Assembly (NCBI GenBank): GCA_034440615.1
Contig: JAOTOM010004865.1
Location: forward strand, 124,001 to 188,000
DNA length: 64,000 nucleotides
Reading direction: 5' to 3'
Source of the DNA: Ashinkailepas kermadecensis
Lineage: Eukaryota; Arthropoda; Thecostraca; Neolepadidae
The translations under genes and the position numbers were made by a program. Position 1 is the first letter of the stretch. Each line of letters begins with the position of its first letter. A model generated the notes under the pieces. It saw only the letters and a list, made by a program, of their open reading frames with translations. It had not been told where the DNA came from and did not search any database. This document shows, piece by piece, positions 1 through 12,421 of the stretch.

Positions 1-3000
1 ACTCGACACTCCCTCCGTCTAGCCCGTCCGACGGGACCACCTGAGAGACTCACGGCACTCCACTCCGTCTGGCCCGTCCGACGGGACCACCTGAGAGACT
101 CACGGCACTCCACTCCGTCTAGCCCGTCCGACGGGACCACCTGAGAGACTCACGGAACTCCACTCCGTCTAGCCCGTCCGACGGGACCACCTGAGAGACT
201 CACGGCACTCCACTCCGTCTAGCCCGTCCGACGGGACCACCTGAGAGACTCACGGCACTCCGCTCCGTCTAGCCCGTCCGACGGGACCACCTGAGAGACT
301 CACGGCACTCCCTCCGTCCAGCCCGTCCGATGGGACCACCTGAGAGACTCACGGCACTCCACTCCGTCTGGCCCGTCCGACGGGACCACCTGAGAGACTC
401 ACGGCACTCCACTCCGTCTAGCCCGTCCGACGGGACCACCTGAGAGACTCACGGCACTCCGCTCCATCTAGCTCGTCCGACGGGACCACCTGAGAGACTC
501 ACGGCACTCACCTCCGTCCAGTCCGTCCGACGGGACCACCTGAAGACTCACGGCACTCCGCTCCGTCCAGCCAGTCCGACGGGACCACCTGAGAGACTCA
601 CGGCACTCCCCTCCGTCCAGCCCGTCCGACGGGACCACCTGAGAGACTCACGGCACTCCACTCCGTCTAGCCCGTCCGACGGGACCACCTGAGAGACCCA
701 CGGCACTCCGCTCCGTCTAGCCCGTCCGACGGGACCACCTGAGAGACTCACGGCACTCCCTCCGTCCAGCCCGTCCCACGGGACCACCTGAGAGACTCAC
801 GGCACTCCGCTCTGTCCGGCCCGTCCGACGGGACCACCTGAGAGACTCACGGCACTCCGCTCCGTCTGGCCCGTCCGACGGGACCACCTGAGAAACTCAC
901 GGCACTCCGCTCCGTCTAGCCCGTCCGACGGGACCACCTGAGAGACTCACGGCACTCCGCTCCGTCTGGCCCGTCCGACGGGACCACCTGAGGATCTCAC
1001 GGCACTCCGCTCCGTCTAGCCCGTCCGACGGGACCACTTGAGAGACTCACGGCACTCCGCTCCGTCTGGCCCGTCCGACGGGACCACCTGAGAGACTCAC
1101 GGCACTCCACTCCGTCTGGCCCGTCCGACGGGACCACCTGAGAGACTCACGGCACTCCGCTCCGTCTAGTCCGTCCGACGGGACCACCTGAGAGACCCAC
1201 GGCACTCCACTCCGTCTAGTCCGTCCGACGGGACCGCCTGAAGACTCACGGTACTCCACTCCGTCTGGCCCGTCCGACGGGACCACCTGAGAGACCCACG
1301 GCGCTCCGCTCCGTCTGGCCCGTCCGACGGGACCACCTGAGAGACTCACGGCACTCCCTCCGTCCAGCCCGTCCGATGGGACCACCTGAGAGACTCACGG
1401 CACTCTACTCCGTCTGGCCCGTCCGACGGGACCACCTGAGAGACTCACGGCACTCCGCTCCGTCTGGCCCGTCCGACGGGACCACCTGAGAGACCCACGG
1501 CACTCCGCTCCGTCTAGCCCGTCCGACGGGACCACCTGAGAGACTCACGGCACTCACCTCCGTCCAGTCCGTCCGACGGGACCACCTGAGAGACTCACGG
1601 CACTCCGCTCCGTCCAGCCCGTCCGACGGGACCACCTGAGAGACTCACGGCACTCCGCTCCGTCTAGCCCGTCCGACGGGACCACCTGAGAGACTCACGG
1701 CACTCACCTCCGTCCAGCCCGTCCGACGGGACCACCTGAGAGACTCACGGCACTCTACTCCGTCTAGCCCGTCCGACGGGACCACCTGAGAGACTCACGG
1801 CACTCCACTCCGTCTAGCCCGTCCGACGGGACCACCTGAGAGACCCACGGCACTCCGCTCCGTCTAGCCTGTCCGACGGGACCACCTGAGAGACTCACGG
1901 CACTCCCCTCCGTCCAGCCCGTCCGACGGGACCACCTGAGAGACTCACGGCACTCCGCTCTGTCCGGCCCGTCCGACGGGACCACCTGAGAGACTCACGG
2001 CACTCCGCTCCGTCTGGCCCGTCCGACGGGACCACCTGGAAACTCGACACTCCGCTCCGTCTAGCCCGTCCGACGGGACCACCTGAGAGACTCACGGCAC
2101 TCCTCTCCGTCTGGCCCGTCCGACGGGACCACCTGAGAAACTCACGGCACTCCGCTCCGTCTAGCCCGTCCGACGGGACCACTTGAGAGACTCACGGCAC
2201 TCCGCTCCGTCTGGCCCGTCCGACGGGACCACCTGAGAGACTCACGGCACTCCGCTCCGTCTGGCCCGTCCGACGGGACCACCTGAGAGACTCACGGCAC
2301 TCCGCTCCGTCTAGCCCGTCCGACGGGACCACCTGAGAGACCCACGGCACTCCACTCCGTCTAGCCCGTTCGACGGGACCACCTGAAGACTCACGGTACT
2401 CCACTCCGTCTGGCCCGTCCGACGGGACCACCTGAGAGACCCACGGCACTCCACTCCGTCTAGCCCGTCCGACGGGACCACCTGAGAGACCCACGGCACT
2501 CCACTCCGTCTGGCCCGTCCGACGGGACCACCTGAGAGACTCACGGCACTCCGCTCCGTCTGGCCCGTCCGACGGGACCACCTGAGAGACTCACGGCACT
2601 CCGCTCCGTCTGGCCCGTCCGACGGGACCACCTGAGAGACTCACGGCACTCCACTCCGTCTGGCCCGTCCGACGGGACCACCTGAGAGACTCACGGCACT
2701 CTACTCCGTCTAGCCCGTCCGACGGGACCACCTGAGAGACTCACGGCACTCCGCTCCGTCTGGCCCGTCCGACGGGACCACCTGAGAAACTCACGGCACT
2801 CCACTCCGTCTAGCCCGTCCGGCGGGACCACCTGAGAGACTCACGGCACTCCGCTCCGTCTGGCCCGTCCGACGGGACCACCTGAGAGACTCACGGCACT
2901 CTACTCCATCTGGCCCGTCCGACGGGACCACCTGAGAGACTCACGGCACTCCACTCCATCTGGCCCGTCCGACGGGACCACCTGAGAGACTCACGGCACT

Positions 3001-3135
3001 CCGCTCCGTCTAGCCCGTCCGACGGGACCACCTGAGGGACTCACGGCACTCCGCTCCGGCTGGCCCGTCCGACGGGACCACCTGAGAGACTCACGGCACT
3101 CCACTCCGTCTGGCCCGTCCGACGGGACCACTTGA
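1..3135. repeat. 50-bp minisatellite, about 62 copies
   Basis: Nearly perfect tandem copies of a 50-bp unit containing CTCCGTCTGGCCCGTCCGAC and GGGACCACCTGAGAGACTCA fill the start of the window and are cut by its left edge. Each unit holds the inverted repeat CCCGTC-C-GACGGG. Variants are mostly single substitutions (C/T at the CTGG/CTAG step, A/G in CACTCCRCTCC) and occasional 1-3 bp deletions. Open frames on the minus strand here are repeat artefacts. Confidence 0.98.
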
Positions 3136-4500
3136 AGAACATGATGTTGGGTGAGCCGCGCGAAACCATGTCTTATTTGAATACATCAGTGAAGAAGGCT
3201 GGGAGGGGAATTCCATGCAGTGCCCTGCAATTCTTAAATTCAAGTTGAAACCCACACTTGACAATCGTGTTGATATCAAAGTGCTTTTTTTGCTACAGGC
3301 TATGCGTGAGTTTTGTGTTTTTAAAAGCTTGTATGGCTTCCGGCAGCAGTACTGCTGACTGGTAAAGGCAGCAGATAAACTACTGACATCATCACTATCA
3401 TCAAACAATCAACAAAGCTCGTAGAAAGTAACCCGTCAAAAGGCGTTATCCATATTCATTTACGAACATTTGTTTGCATCAGTTGACTTTTTGACGTCAC
3501 CCTCCCCTTCCACCCTACAAAAATCGATTTTAGAACATTGATTCCAGGACACGTGCTACCACGTAATGCAATGTCTTCCAGCGACACCACTGACCACTGG
3601 TATCCCTTCATCTTTTCACACACGGGCAAATGTGCTGCGACTGGCTTCAGGATATCCTGCATCAAATGGCGACCTTTCTGGCTTTTCGGCAATTGTGCCT
3701 CTGTGTCAAGAAGGCAGTGTGTCACGTAATTCACCGCATCTCGGTTCGTCGGCATCTTGCCTGACGGTAAATTTCCCAGCTGACCAAGATAACGATGCCC
3801 AGCGTTGTTACCCGTTCCCATGGTCTCGCGACACTACAGTCGAGATTTCCTTCTGGAGAAACGTCGTCCCCATTGCGCTCACTGTCAAGCTTGGTACTTT
3901 CCTCACCGCTACTGCACCGATAGTGGAACTGAAGCCGTCACCCTTCCTTATTCTCCAACGGATTCCATCCTTGACAATTTATCCAGCCAGCCGCAGTCCC
4001 GACCACTCGTGCCTCCTCTGTTGTCTTTTGTTCACTGTATAGTACCCTGGGCCAGGAGAAAGTCACCGCAGCCCCTCCGCCATTGTTTTCCGCCCGCACC
4101 AGGGTCAACACAGCCGGCCATTGTGTCGAAAGGTCTGCATACCCATCACATTAGCGATTAATTTTAACCGTAAGAGAAACAGTTCGGACGTCACCAACAT
4201 TATAAATTACTCATGTAGAGAGAAGAGGTTCGGGTCGTGCTCAAAGTTGCGTCCCCCTCCCCCTCCACTCTGTCCACCCAGCTCAGTCGTGTAAGATACA
4301 GCTCGCCGCCTCCTTTCACGCGAACACTTAACAGGGTTCCTTTGCATTTATGCCGCCGTTAGCGGGTGAATTCATTCGCGATTGATCCAGAATTTCTCTT
4401 GCCGTCTTCCAGGGTTCAACCGATTGCTAGCTCGTGACTAATTTGGTCTAGATAGCTAATATTTATCTGTGAAAACCAAGTCACAAAAACTATATAGATT
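3136..4500. other. Unassigned sequence with a minus-strand open frame (3456-3821)
   Basis: There is no recognised gene. The minus-strand frame at 3456-3821 (121 codons) contains CLLDTEAQLPKSQKGRHLMQ and PVCEKMKGYQWSVVSLEDIA. It looks like real protein sequence in composition, perhaps part of an old transposon, but I could not assign a family. The rest shows only stop-rich frames. Confidence 0.3.
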
Positions 4501-4530
4501 GCTTGGTAGATTGCCTAGCATAGATAGATT

Positions 4531-4572
4531 GCCATTTTAACATGGCGAATCCCTCCGCCATGTTAAAATGGC
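4531..4572. repeat. 17-bp perfect inverted repeat (hairpin)
   Basis: GCCATTTTAACATGGCG (4531-4547) and its exact reverse complement (4556-4572) are separated by 8 bases. It lies near the 5' limit of the recognisable LINE. Its role is unknown. Confidence 0.9.
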
Positions 4573-6249
4573 TTTAAAAATGGCTGATTTCGAAGCAGTT
4601 TTGAACATGAGATGTCCAATGTCCAGTATGTCTCCAAGAGACTAAGCTACCGCTGCAGTCATAATTTTCTAGCAAAGGTTACTTTATGCTGACGAAAAGC
4701 ATGCCCTCAGACACAGTCGCACATGGAGTTATCCTAAGAGTCAGCCACAATGCCCCATACCAAGAAGTTGTTCACAACACACCTCTCCAAGCCGTTGCTA
4801 CCAGAGTCTGTTTCAGTCGCCACACTGTTAAGGCCTGTTTACACGTGGCAGAATGGACTAGTTGCAGGTTGTAAGATATATACACCAAATGAAAGAGGGA
4901 GTTCTAATTCGGACAATAATGGGTGTATCACCATTCATCAAACAACCGTTTTCTCAAAATTTACAAAGAAAAGGTTTTGCGACCGTAGGTACTCCCTGGC
5001 CGATGACGTCACAGTTTGGGAATGCCGCCATTACGGTCCGTTGCGGCGTTGGTTTAGTGCGGCGTCGCGGGGACGCTGGTTGGTAATGTTCCATTAGCGG
5101 TGGATTTATTGGCGAAATATGGGTTTCTTGAGTCGGTATACATGCACACCAGTATTCTTGTTAGTTTAAAGGGTAAAATATCAGTGCAATGCTGAAAACT
5201 TACGGGTGTATGCATAGGTAATCGGCGTGCGCCATTGTTCGTATTCGTGTGATATCTGAGTGCATTTGTATCCTTCGACCAGTTTGATTTATGACCGATA
5301 TTCGGTTGAGTTAAATAAGGCTAGAAATGATACATAAAACATGTTAGGTTTTGTAACCAATCTTATTTGTGCCTGTAACAACCCTGCTTAGGTATTATAT
5401 TATGTACTGTACATTCTAGTGTTTGGGTACAATCTCTAGCAACATGTGAAATATCTGCTAAATGAATACCTGCCAAACTGGTTAGCCTGATGAGAAACTA
5501 TGCTGCATTTTTGTCATAAGCAACCTCAAAATAAACTGGATAGGGTATTGGTGGAGCAGGTGTCATATAAACTGCCACATCAGATGAAAAATGTGCCACT
5601 CATCCACCCTGGTCCAAAACCAACTTTTGGGCACTACCTAAGGGAATGGGGTGATTGCCACTTTTGGCTGATAAAATCCAGCAAGCGGCAGCAATTAATT
5701 TGTGCTGGCTGAAATGCCAACCCTGGTATAGTATGGTATCATATACGCAGACCCTTCAGACAGTCTTATCAGACCACCTGACGTTCCCCCCCCCCCCCAT
5801 TGGAACCTATATCCCCCAATTTCAAGGGGTTATGTTGGGTTTCCACATGTTTCTTGGTTTTAACAGCCCTGGTTATGTTAAATGTTATGTGTTTGTACCA
5901 ATCTGGTACATGTTTATCCCAACATGGCAGCTCGTGTGATGCCTGCTCAACCAATGCCCTGAATAGTAGTCCCTGCATTGCTGCTCATACAATACCCCTA
6001 CCCATTTTTACCTATTTTCTACATGAATTTAATATCCTTTTGAAACTGAAACAGTTCCCCATGATGTGTTGTGCCTATGCTGTGTACGAATTTGTGCGCC
6101 ACATTCGTGTCTAGTCCATGAGTAGCTGAGCACCAAACTACGTAGGAAAAGGGTACTTAGGTGGGAGCCAGCCGATGCCTACACATGCCTCTGAAAATGT
6201 GAAGACGTCAATAATTTTGAAAATAACCCAATCCCATGTCTTTGTCAAG

Positions 6250-6477
6250 TCAGATCCGTATACTCACATCAAAATGATCTCCGCAGCACGATGCGGTCTT
6301 GTTTATCGGGTCATTTCTCCTTACCACTTTGCACCAGAGCTTTCTCCTTTTGCGATCACTAGGAACGAAGGCAAACAGTTTTTCTGGTGTAGTAATTCTT
6401 GTGTTGGTGCACTTAGGAACGAAATAATATCGGTAATATCCACCTTTCTCCTCCATTCTGCATCCGGAACACAACAA
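6250..6477 (-). pseudogene. THAP-type zinc-finger exon of the Harbinger-like element
   Basis: The frame contains YYFVPKCTNTRITTPEKLFA, FVPSDRKRRKLWCKVVRRND and CCGDHFDV. Spacing of Cys, Pro, Trp, Arg and the CC-DHF end resembles the C2CH THAP DNA-binding fold seen in transposase-derived proteins of arthropods. The codons for DHFD are followed directly by GTGAGT on the minus strand, so this is probably one exon of a larger transposon gene. No partner exon was recognised. Whether it is still expressed is unknown. Confidence 0.5.
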
Positions 6478-6900
6478 CCCGCTTCAAAATACACGCAAAT
6501 GCTAATGCCGGCCGGCGGCGACGAGTCCAGTACCAAACTGTGACGTCATCCAGTCACAGCCAATCAGGATCGAGGAAATACATATGAGCAAAATACGGCA
6601 ACTTTGCTCATTCCAATGCATAAAAAAATGCTCCCATGTGTTTCAGAATGTCCTAATTGACCAAAACTTGTCCACACAAAAAAATTGCCGACCTGCAACT
6701 AGTCCATTCCGGCAGTGTCTTGCCTCGGTAGACTCAACGTTCGCGACGTCGGCGGCAGAAATTGTCAAGCGGGAGCAGAAATGAGTAGGCGGCGGCAGAA
6801 AATAGCAGGCGACGGCAGACTGACGTCACGCTTCATTCTGCGAAAGTCATACTAGCAGGCTGACGTCATCCATCTAATGCTTTAACAGAGGGAACTTCCG

Positions 6901-6940
6901 GGGGGGGCTTTTTTTTTTAAAAAAAAAAAAAAAAAAAAAA

Positions 6941-7006
<66 letters not shown>

Positions 7007-7014
7007 CCCCCCCC

Positions 7015-7064
<50 letters not shown>
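6901..7064. repeat. Homopolymer tract: long A runs split by a C run
   Basis: A G/T run is followed by about 110 A with a few T, then 13 C, then about 45 A. It lies inside the Harbinger-like element. Runs this long are error-prone in any sequencing method, so the exact length should not be trusted. Confidence 0.9.
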
Positions 7065-7067
<3 letters not shown>

Positions 7068-7831
7068 ATTAAGCGTCTCGGATGCTTGTTTACAGCGCCA
7101 TAAATGGTCCGCCGCAGCACTAATTGACTCAAGTGGCACCACCCACGGTAGTACCTAGATAGCATCAATTCCTAGATATTTGGTACTAACTCACAACAAG
7201 AAGGCCCTTGCACGTCAATGATAATGTTTTTTTTATGGAGGACGTGGCAATGCGGTTACGATAAGATGGAAGCAGAGGAAAATATCATGTTAAAAAGCTC
7301 TGAAAAGGATTCCGAAAACTAAGTGTCGAAAACTTGATCCCTACCAGGATGACGGACAAGAGCGTAGGAACCCGGCGCGGGGGTATTAAGGGGTAGCGAC
7401 CCCAACTTTCAACAAGTTGATCATTAGCCGTATGGGTGTTGCATAGAAAGGATCGACTTTCCAAAATGACTTGTGTTGCCAAGCCAAATTTTGAATTCAT
7501 TCATTCCATGCAACAACAAAGGCCCAATGTTAAACTGGGCAATTGGTACTGCATCAGTAACGTCAAAAGGGCACACAGTTCCACCCCTGAGAAGACTTCA
7601 TTTGGTGGCATGGGCCTCCTTCCAAACAAATACGTTAATTAGGTATACCATTTTTGTTGTATTTAATTGAATTGCAGCGCAAGGAATATTACAAAGAACA
7701 AGGGAAAGCACAATGTACTCACCAATATGTCCCTCCACAACACTCCCAGTATTCAATTTCAACAAATGTAGCCACCAAAAGGCCGAACAGCAACCACAAA
7801 ACCGTCCGACGCCAGCGTCCGATGGCAGAAC

Positions 7832-7869
7832 GCGGCAGACAACTTGACATATTTCGAGTTGTCTGCCGC
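7832..7869. repeat. 13-bp perfect inverted repeat
   Basis: GCGGCAGACAACT (7832-7844) and its reverse complement (7857-7869) flank a 12-base loop, in the right half of the Harbinger-like element. Related GGCAGA words recur nearby (6760-6825). Confidence 0.85.
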
Positions 7870-9412
7870 CGACACCGCCAACGTCGACAAAGCTACTCAA
7901 TCGTAATCGCCATGGCTAATACATTGCGTGACGTCATCCATTTATGCTGTGACGTCAGAGGCTGCGGACGTCGCCGACGTCTGGTTCTGCTCGGTTCTGC
8001 CGGGTCCTGCTCAGTCCTGCCAACGTCACGATCAGTCTGCCGGGTTTCTGTCGCGTGTAAACAGGCCTTTACACTGTGCGCAGTCTATCTGCTGCCGGGA
8101 ATCCTGTTCCCTCGTCGAGCTAAGATGGCTGATGCTGGAGCTACCTCCTCTTCTGCTTGGGGATGCGACGCCACCAACCCTCGAGGCCGCGCTATGAAGT
8201 TTTATTCACGACGAATCCCTCTGCCTTTTAAACACCTCTGCCACTCGCTTTGCACTCACTTTACACTCCCTTCTGGTGCTGCATCTGCAATCGATCATAG
8301 CCTCGCAAGCCCACGTGCGTCGCAATGTTTTACCTGGACAGTACGTGACTATTCTCTTGGTAGTAACCATTTTCCGGTACTTCTCGAGTATGAGGATCGA
8401 GATGTGCTTGGTATGAAACCTCAGAGGTGGAATTTTAAGAAGGCTAAACTTCGAAACAGAAGTGCAAGCATCCTTTGGGGACGACGACGATGGCACAACG
8501 CTGTCAAGATAAAAAATTGTTTTCCCTGCTCTTGCAGTCGGCCGATGCCTGCATCCCGCGGACGTCTGAAGCTCACCGCTGCATCCCAGTTCCATGGTGG
8601 TTCGTGGCATGTCGGGACGACATACGCGAACGCAAACGAGCCTTGGGAAATTTACCCCCAAAAAAACTTTTCGGCCAACTTATATCTTTCCAAAAGACGA
8701 AGAGCTTTCGCGCGACGAACTACTCCAAGCGCACATCCTGTTGGGAGTGTCTGACCACACTAAACCGATATACTCCAATGGCACAAGCGTGGCCTCGATT
8801 AAAGCGCATAGCGGGTAAGTAAGTCAAATTCCGTTCCTCACCCAGTGCTCTGAGTAGATGGTGCAAAGGTCAAGCGTCCTTCCGATGTTGCAAATGCACT
8901 CGATCGAACAATAGTGACACGCGGCGAAGCATGAAGCCTCCACCCGAGTTTCGTGGTCGGAAAGCTCGCTCAGAAAGCCAGGCGGTCAGTTTTTCCACCT
9001 CCGAGCGCTTCGCATGTAACGAGCGATTCACCGCAGTCGGCCAGAAAGAGCTTGAAGAGGGGCTTGACAGCATCCACAACGAGATGCTAATGCATGTCTT
9101 GTCGCGAGTACTGAAGGCATTACAAGCGACTTTCAGCATGTTATAGGAGAAAGGTCGGTTTCGGGTCACATTGCGGGAGGCCACACCTTGTCCTAAAGCC
9201 AGGCAAGATGCGGGTTACATGGTTTTTAGAAACACGCGACCTGTTTACCAACGCTCAGTGCGGTCTTAGAAGCGTCGTGGAACAACGGGCCATCTCTTAA
9301 CACTCGACACTGTTATACGTGTAGCCTTCAAGAAGAAGCGACATACTGGAACCATCTTGTTCGATGTCGAAGGCGCATATGATACGACCTGGCGCCACGT
9401 TATTTTGTTTAA

Positions 9413-10439
9413 CCCGCGCACGTCCGGGGGGGGCGGATATCTGCCCCCCCCCCTGCGGTTTTTCCTACTTTGCCGCCATACTAATCGGGTGGTCTTTTCC
9501 GCCGGGACCAAACCCCGCATGGCTGCTCAGTGGTCTTTTCCGCATATCCTCATAAATTTTTGACCCTGGGTCATCTCAAGTCAGGTCACCAGGTCAGGCG
9601 AAGTGACCTAACGTCCCTCCGAGTTCTAGGTGGCATCACTCCCACAATAATAGGGCGATTGATTTCAAACTTATATCACGTCATGATCTTATCAGGGTCT
9701 ATAATATGTATATCACGGTTTTTTCGTAGCGTTGACCTGAGGTCAGGTCATGGCCATGGCTTACCCATTATAGGCCTATGGAAAAATATACAAATGTTTC
9801 CTGGTTACATATTTGCTCTCGGAATGACCTCCAACCGTTATGGCGTGTAGTTGGAAGCTATTCGGAATGCTATCGCTGCCATTTTTGCCCAGTGGCCCCA
9901 CCAAGGTCAGCTGAGGTCACCTGAAATCACTAGCACATTTCTGCGCATTATATCGCAATGCATTGAGCTAGAAGGCTGAAATTACCGTCATTGTGCTTGT
10001 ATCGCCAGGACGTGTCGATTGATATATTACATGACCTCCCTACTCTACCCCATGACCTTGATCTGAGGTCATTGTTTCGGTGACCCATCTGTTGACCTGA
10101 CCTTAAATTACACAGCGTATGTCGATAGCACATTTCAAGGGCTGTCGAATAGCGTTTGCAGTTTGTTTCTATCTGTTACAGGTCCTGAGATATGTGCCAA
10201 TATCTGAGGGTCCCACCCGATCTGGTCGAATTTGACATATGATGACCCAGCGACCTAAATATTGACCTGAGCGAGAAAATGACCGAAATACTTGCGATAG
10301 AGCTTGTCACCAGCTATCTAAAGCCGTTTTCCGTTTGTCGCTACCTAGCATAGTTCTCGAGATCTTAGGGGGGGGGGCAGACATCTGCCCCCCCCCCCCG
10401 GACATGCGAAGTTGGCGCGGACCGCCGGACGTGCGAGTG
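9413..10439. mobile_element. piggyBac-like MITE 1, inserted in LINE A reverse transcriptase
   Basis: TTAA flanks both ends (9409-9412, 10440-10443). The termini are inverted: CCCGCGCACGTCCGG at the left against the complement of CCGGACGTGCGAGTG at the right. G/C-run palindromes lie just inside both ends. Removing the element plus one TTAA restores the LINE frame (DTTWRHVILF-KALKCGIPLAS). There is no coding capacity. The interior is full of AGGTCA/TGACCT words. A TTAA duplication with these termini points to the piggyBac superfamily; a Kolobok-type origin is a less likely alternative. Confidence 0.75.
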
Positions 10440-12257
10440 TTAAAGCTCTGAAGTGTGGAATCCCCCTGGCCAGCTAGGCACTTTCCTCCGGAACTTTTTA
10501 GACTAAGCGATTTTCCACGTCCGGGTGGGACACAGCTATCTGAATGGTTCTAACGAACCAGCGGAATCCCACAGGGCAATGTTCTCAGAGTTGCTTTGTT
10601 CGCCATGATGATAAATGACATTGGCGATGATGTGCCACCGAACATCGGTCGATCGCTATTTGTCGATGATTTCACAATCTGGTTCTCTGCCTCAAACACT
10701 TCAGCAATGACACGACAGTTGCAGCTTGCAGTGAACAAGCTCCAGAGCTGGAGCATCAAAAATGGTTTCCGGTTTTCCACCGACAAACCGACTGCAATCC
10801 ATTTCTGCCGCGGATGGTGTATCCAGAAACTGAACGTTGAGTTGTACTGCGAGCCTTTCCCAGCTAAACTAGCCGTTACGTTTCTGGGAATACAATTTGG
10901 CAGTCGCTTGACATACAAACATCACATCAAGGCACTTAGAGAAAAATTTCAAATTTATCAACCTACGGAAATGTATTGCTAAAACGCCTTACGACGCTAA
11001 CTGTAAACCCTGATGGTAGTTTGCAAGTCACTTGTCCGGTCCGAACAAGACTACGCGTGCTACGTGTACGATGGCGCTTGCGCTAGCAATAAGCGCACTT
11101 TGGATGCAGTTCACCCTCACGGGCTGCAAGCCTAGTGGCAAAAGTCAATGAACCGACGCTGACACTGAGGCGTGAAATGTTAAGCTTAAGATGTGTGTAG
11201 GCTGCGGCAGTTTCCCACGCACCCGGCTTACGAAGCAGTTTTCTCCCGCCCTATTTCTGCACTTTTCTCCAATTGGCGGAGTCATAGAAAATTACCATTT
11301 TGTACGCGGATGCAGATCCTTTTAAAAATAAGTAGAACGAGAGTGCGCCGAGTGGTACGAGTACAAAAACTACCGCTGCAACCTTGGAACCTGAGTTTAC
11401 CTCCAATTGACGTATCTTTGTCAGCCATGCACAAAGGAGACATCCCATCGGAATTGCGTTGGTTGAGAACAATTAAGCACCTGGATTCTTACCGAGTACA
11501 CCAGGATTTTTACTGATGGTTCCAAGAGCACCACCGGAGCAGGGCATGCCTTTGTGAGCAGTACTACTGTACGTTCGTTTAGTTTGCCTGTGTACGTCTC
11601 GGTTTTGAGCTTTGGACTAATTGCGATCGTGAAGGCACTACCATTTATAGATATGTCTCAGGACGCTCTATATTTGATTATATCTGATCCCCATAGCAGC
11701 TTTCGGCACTGACTGGTTTTTATCCCTCAGACCCTCTACTACTTGACCTTTTCATATGAATTACTACGTTGGAACGAGATGGAAAAACCACCCGCTTGTG
11801 CTGGATCCCAAGCCACATCTGGGTGTGGGGAAGCGAGCGTGCGGACTCTGCGGCGAAGTGGGCAGCACAGAATCCCCGCCCACGCATATGCCCACTTCCT
11901 GCTAGGGACCGCTTTCTAGGATTACAAATTTCATACTTGTTAAGTGTCAAAGGGCGTGGGATAGAGAAAGCAATAAGCCACGTGCAATCAAGCCACATCT
12001 AGGACTTCGGGCGTCGTGCCCGCGTAGGTCCAGACCAGAGGTCATACTTTGCGGGATGCACATCGGACACATCTACGCTACCTATCGCTATGTTATGTGC
12101 GGGGAGGAGATACCGCGGTGCCCCCGCTGTATGGAAACCATGACTGCGCCACCTTATACTCTCAAGGTACGCACGTGCTAGCACTTTGCACCAGAGTGCA
12201 CAATGGAAGAAACGCGGACCGTTTGACACATTAAGACATTCTTGGGAATAACTCAAA

Positions 12258-12421
12258 GGGGACGAGTGGTCTAGGGGTAAGATGCTCGTCTCACAAGCGA
12301 AAGATCGTGGGTTCGAGTCTCACCTGTCGCTACTCTTCGCCCGCGACCAATCGGCGTGAGAGATTGGCGACGCTATATGACTCAACGGTCGACGTGTCGT
12401 AGAACCAATAACCAACCAACC
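12258..12421 (+). mobile_element. tRNA-derived SINE (Val-like head), copy 1, in LINE A 3' UTR
   Basis: The tRNA-like head has an A box (GAGTGGTCTAGGGGTAAG) and B box (GGGTTCGAGTCTCACC). The anticodon loop CTCACAA gives anticodon CAC (Val-like). The body is GACCAATCGGCGTGAGAG and the tail is CGACGCTATATGACTC, then GTCGACGTGTCG and AACCAATAACCAACC. It is flanked by GGGAATAACTCAAA (12244-12257) and GGGAATAACTTAAA (12422-12435), a 14-bp target duplication with one change. Confidence 0.9.

Larger units (their letters stand above)
4831..8068. mobile_element. Harbinger-like DNA transposon relic inserted in LINE A
   Basis: Perfect 15-bp terminal inverted repeats, AGGCCTGTTTACACG at the left and its complement at the right, are flanked by TTA on both sides (4828-4830 and 8069-8071). 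A TWA target duplication is the hallmark of the PIF/Harbinger superfamily. Removing the element with one TTA rejoins the host LINE frame as SRHT-V-TLCAVYLLPG, which matches the endonuclease family and confirms the borders. Inside is a THAP-like exon on the minus strand (6250-6477) but no recognisable transposase. TGACGTCA occurs six times (near 5004, 6541, 6822, 6860, 7930 and 7951). Confidence 0.75.

Noticed and set aside
1..3135. CRISPR array
   Set aside because: Units are directly tandem with no unique spacers, and the host is eukaryotic.
4832..8067. TTAA (piggyBac or Kolobok) or 8-bp (hAT) target duplication for the element in LINE A
   Set aside because: TTAA needs a mismatch (TTTA) and breaks the LINE frame; ACACTGT-type repeats shorten the endonuclease. 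TTA gives exact TIRs and a correct frame.
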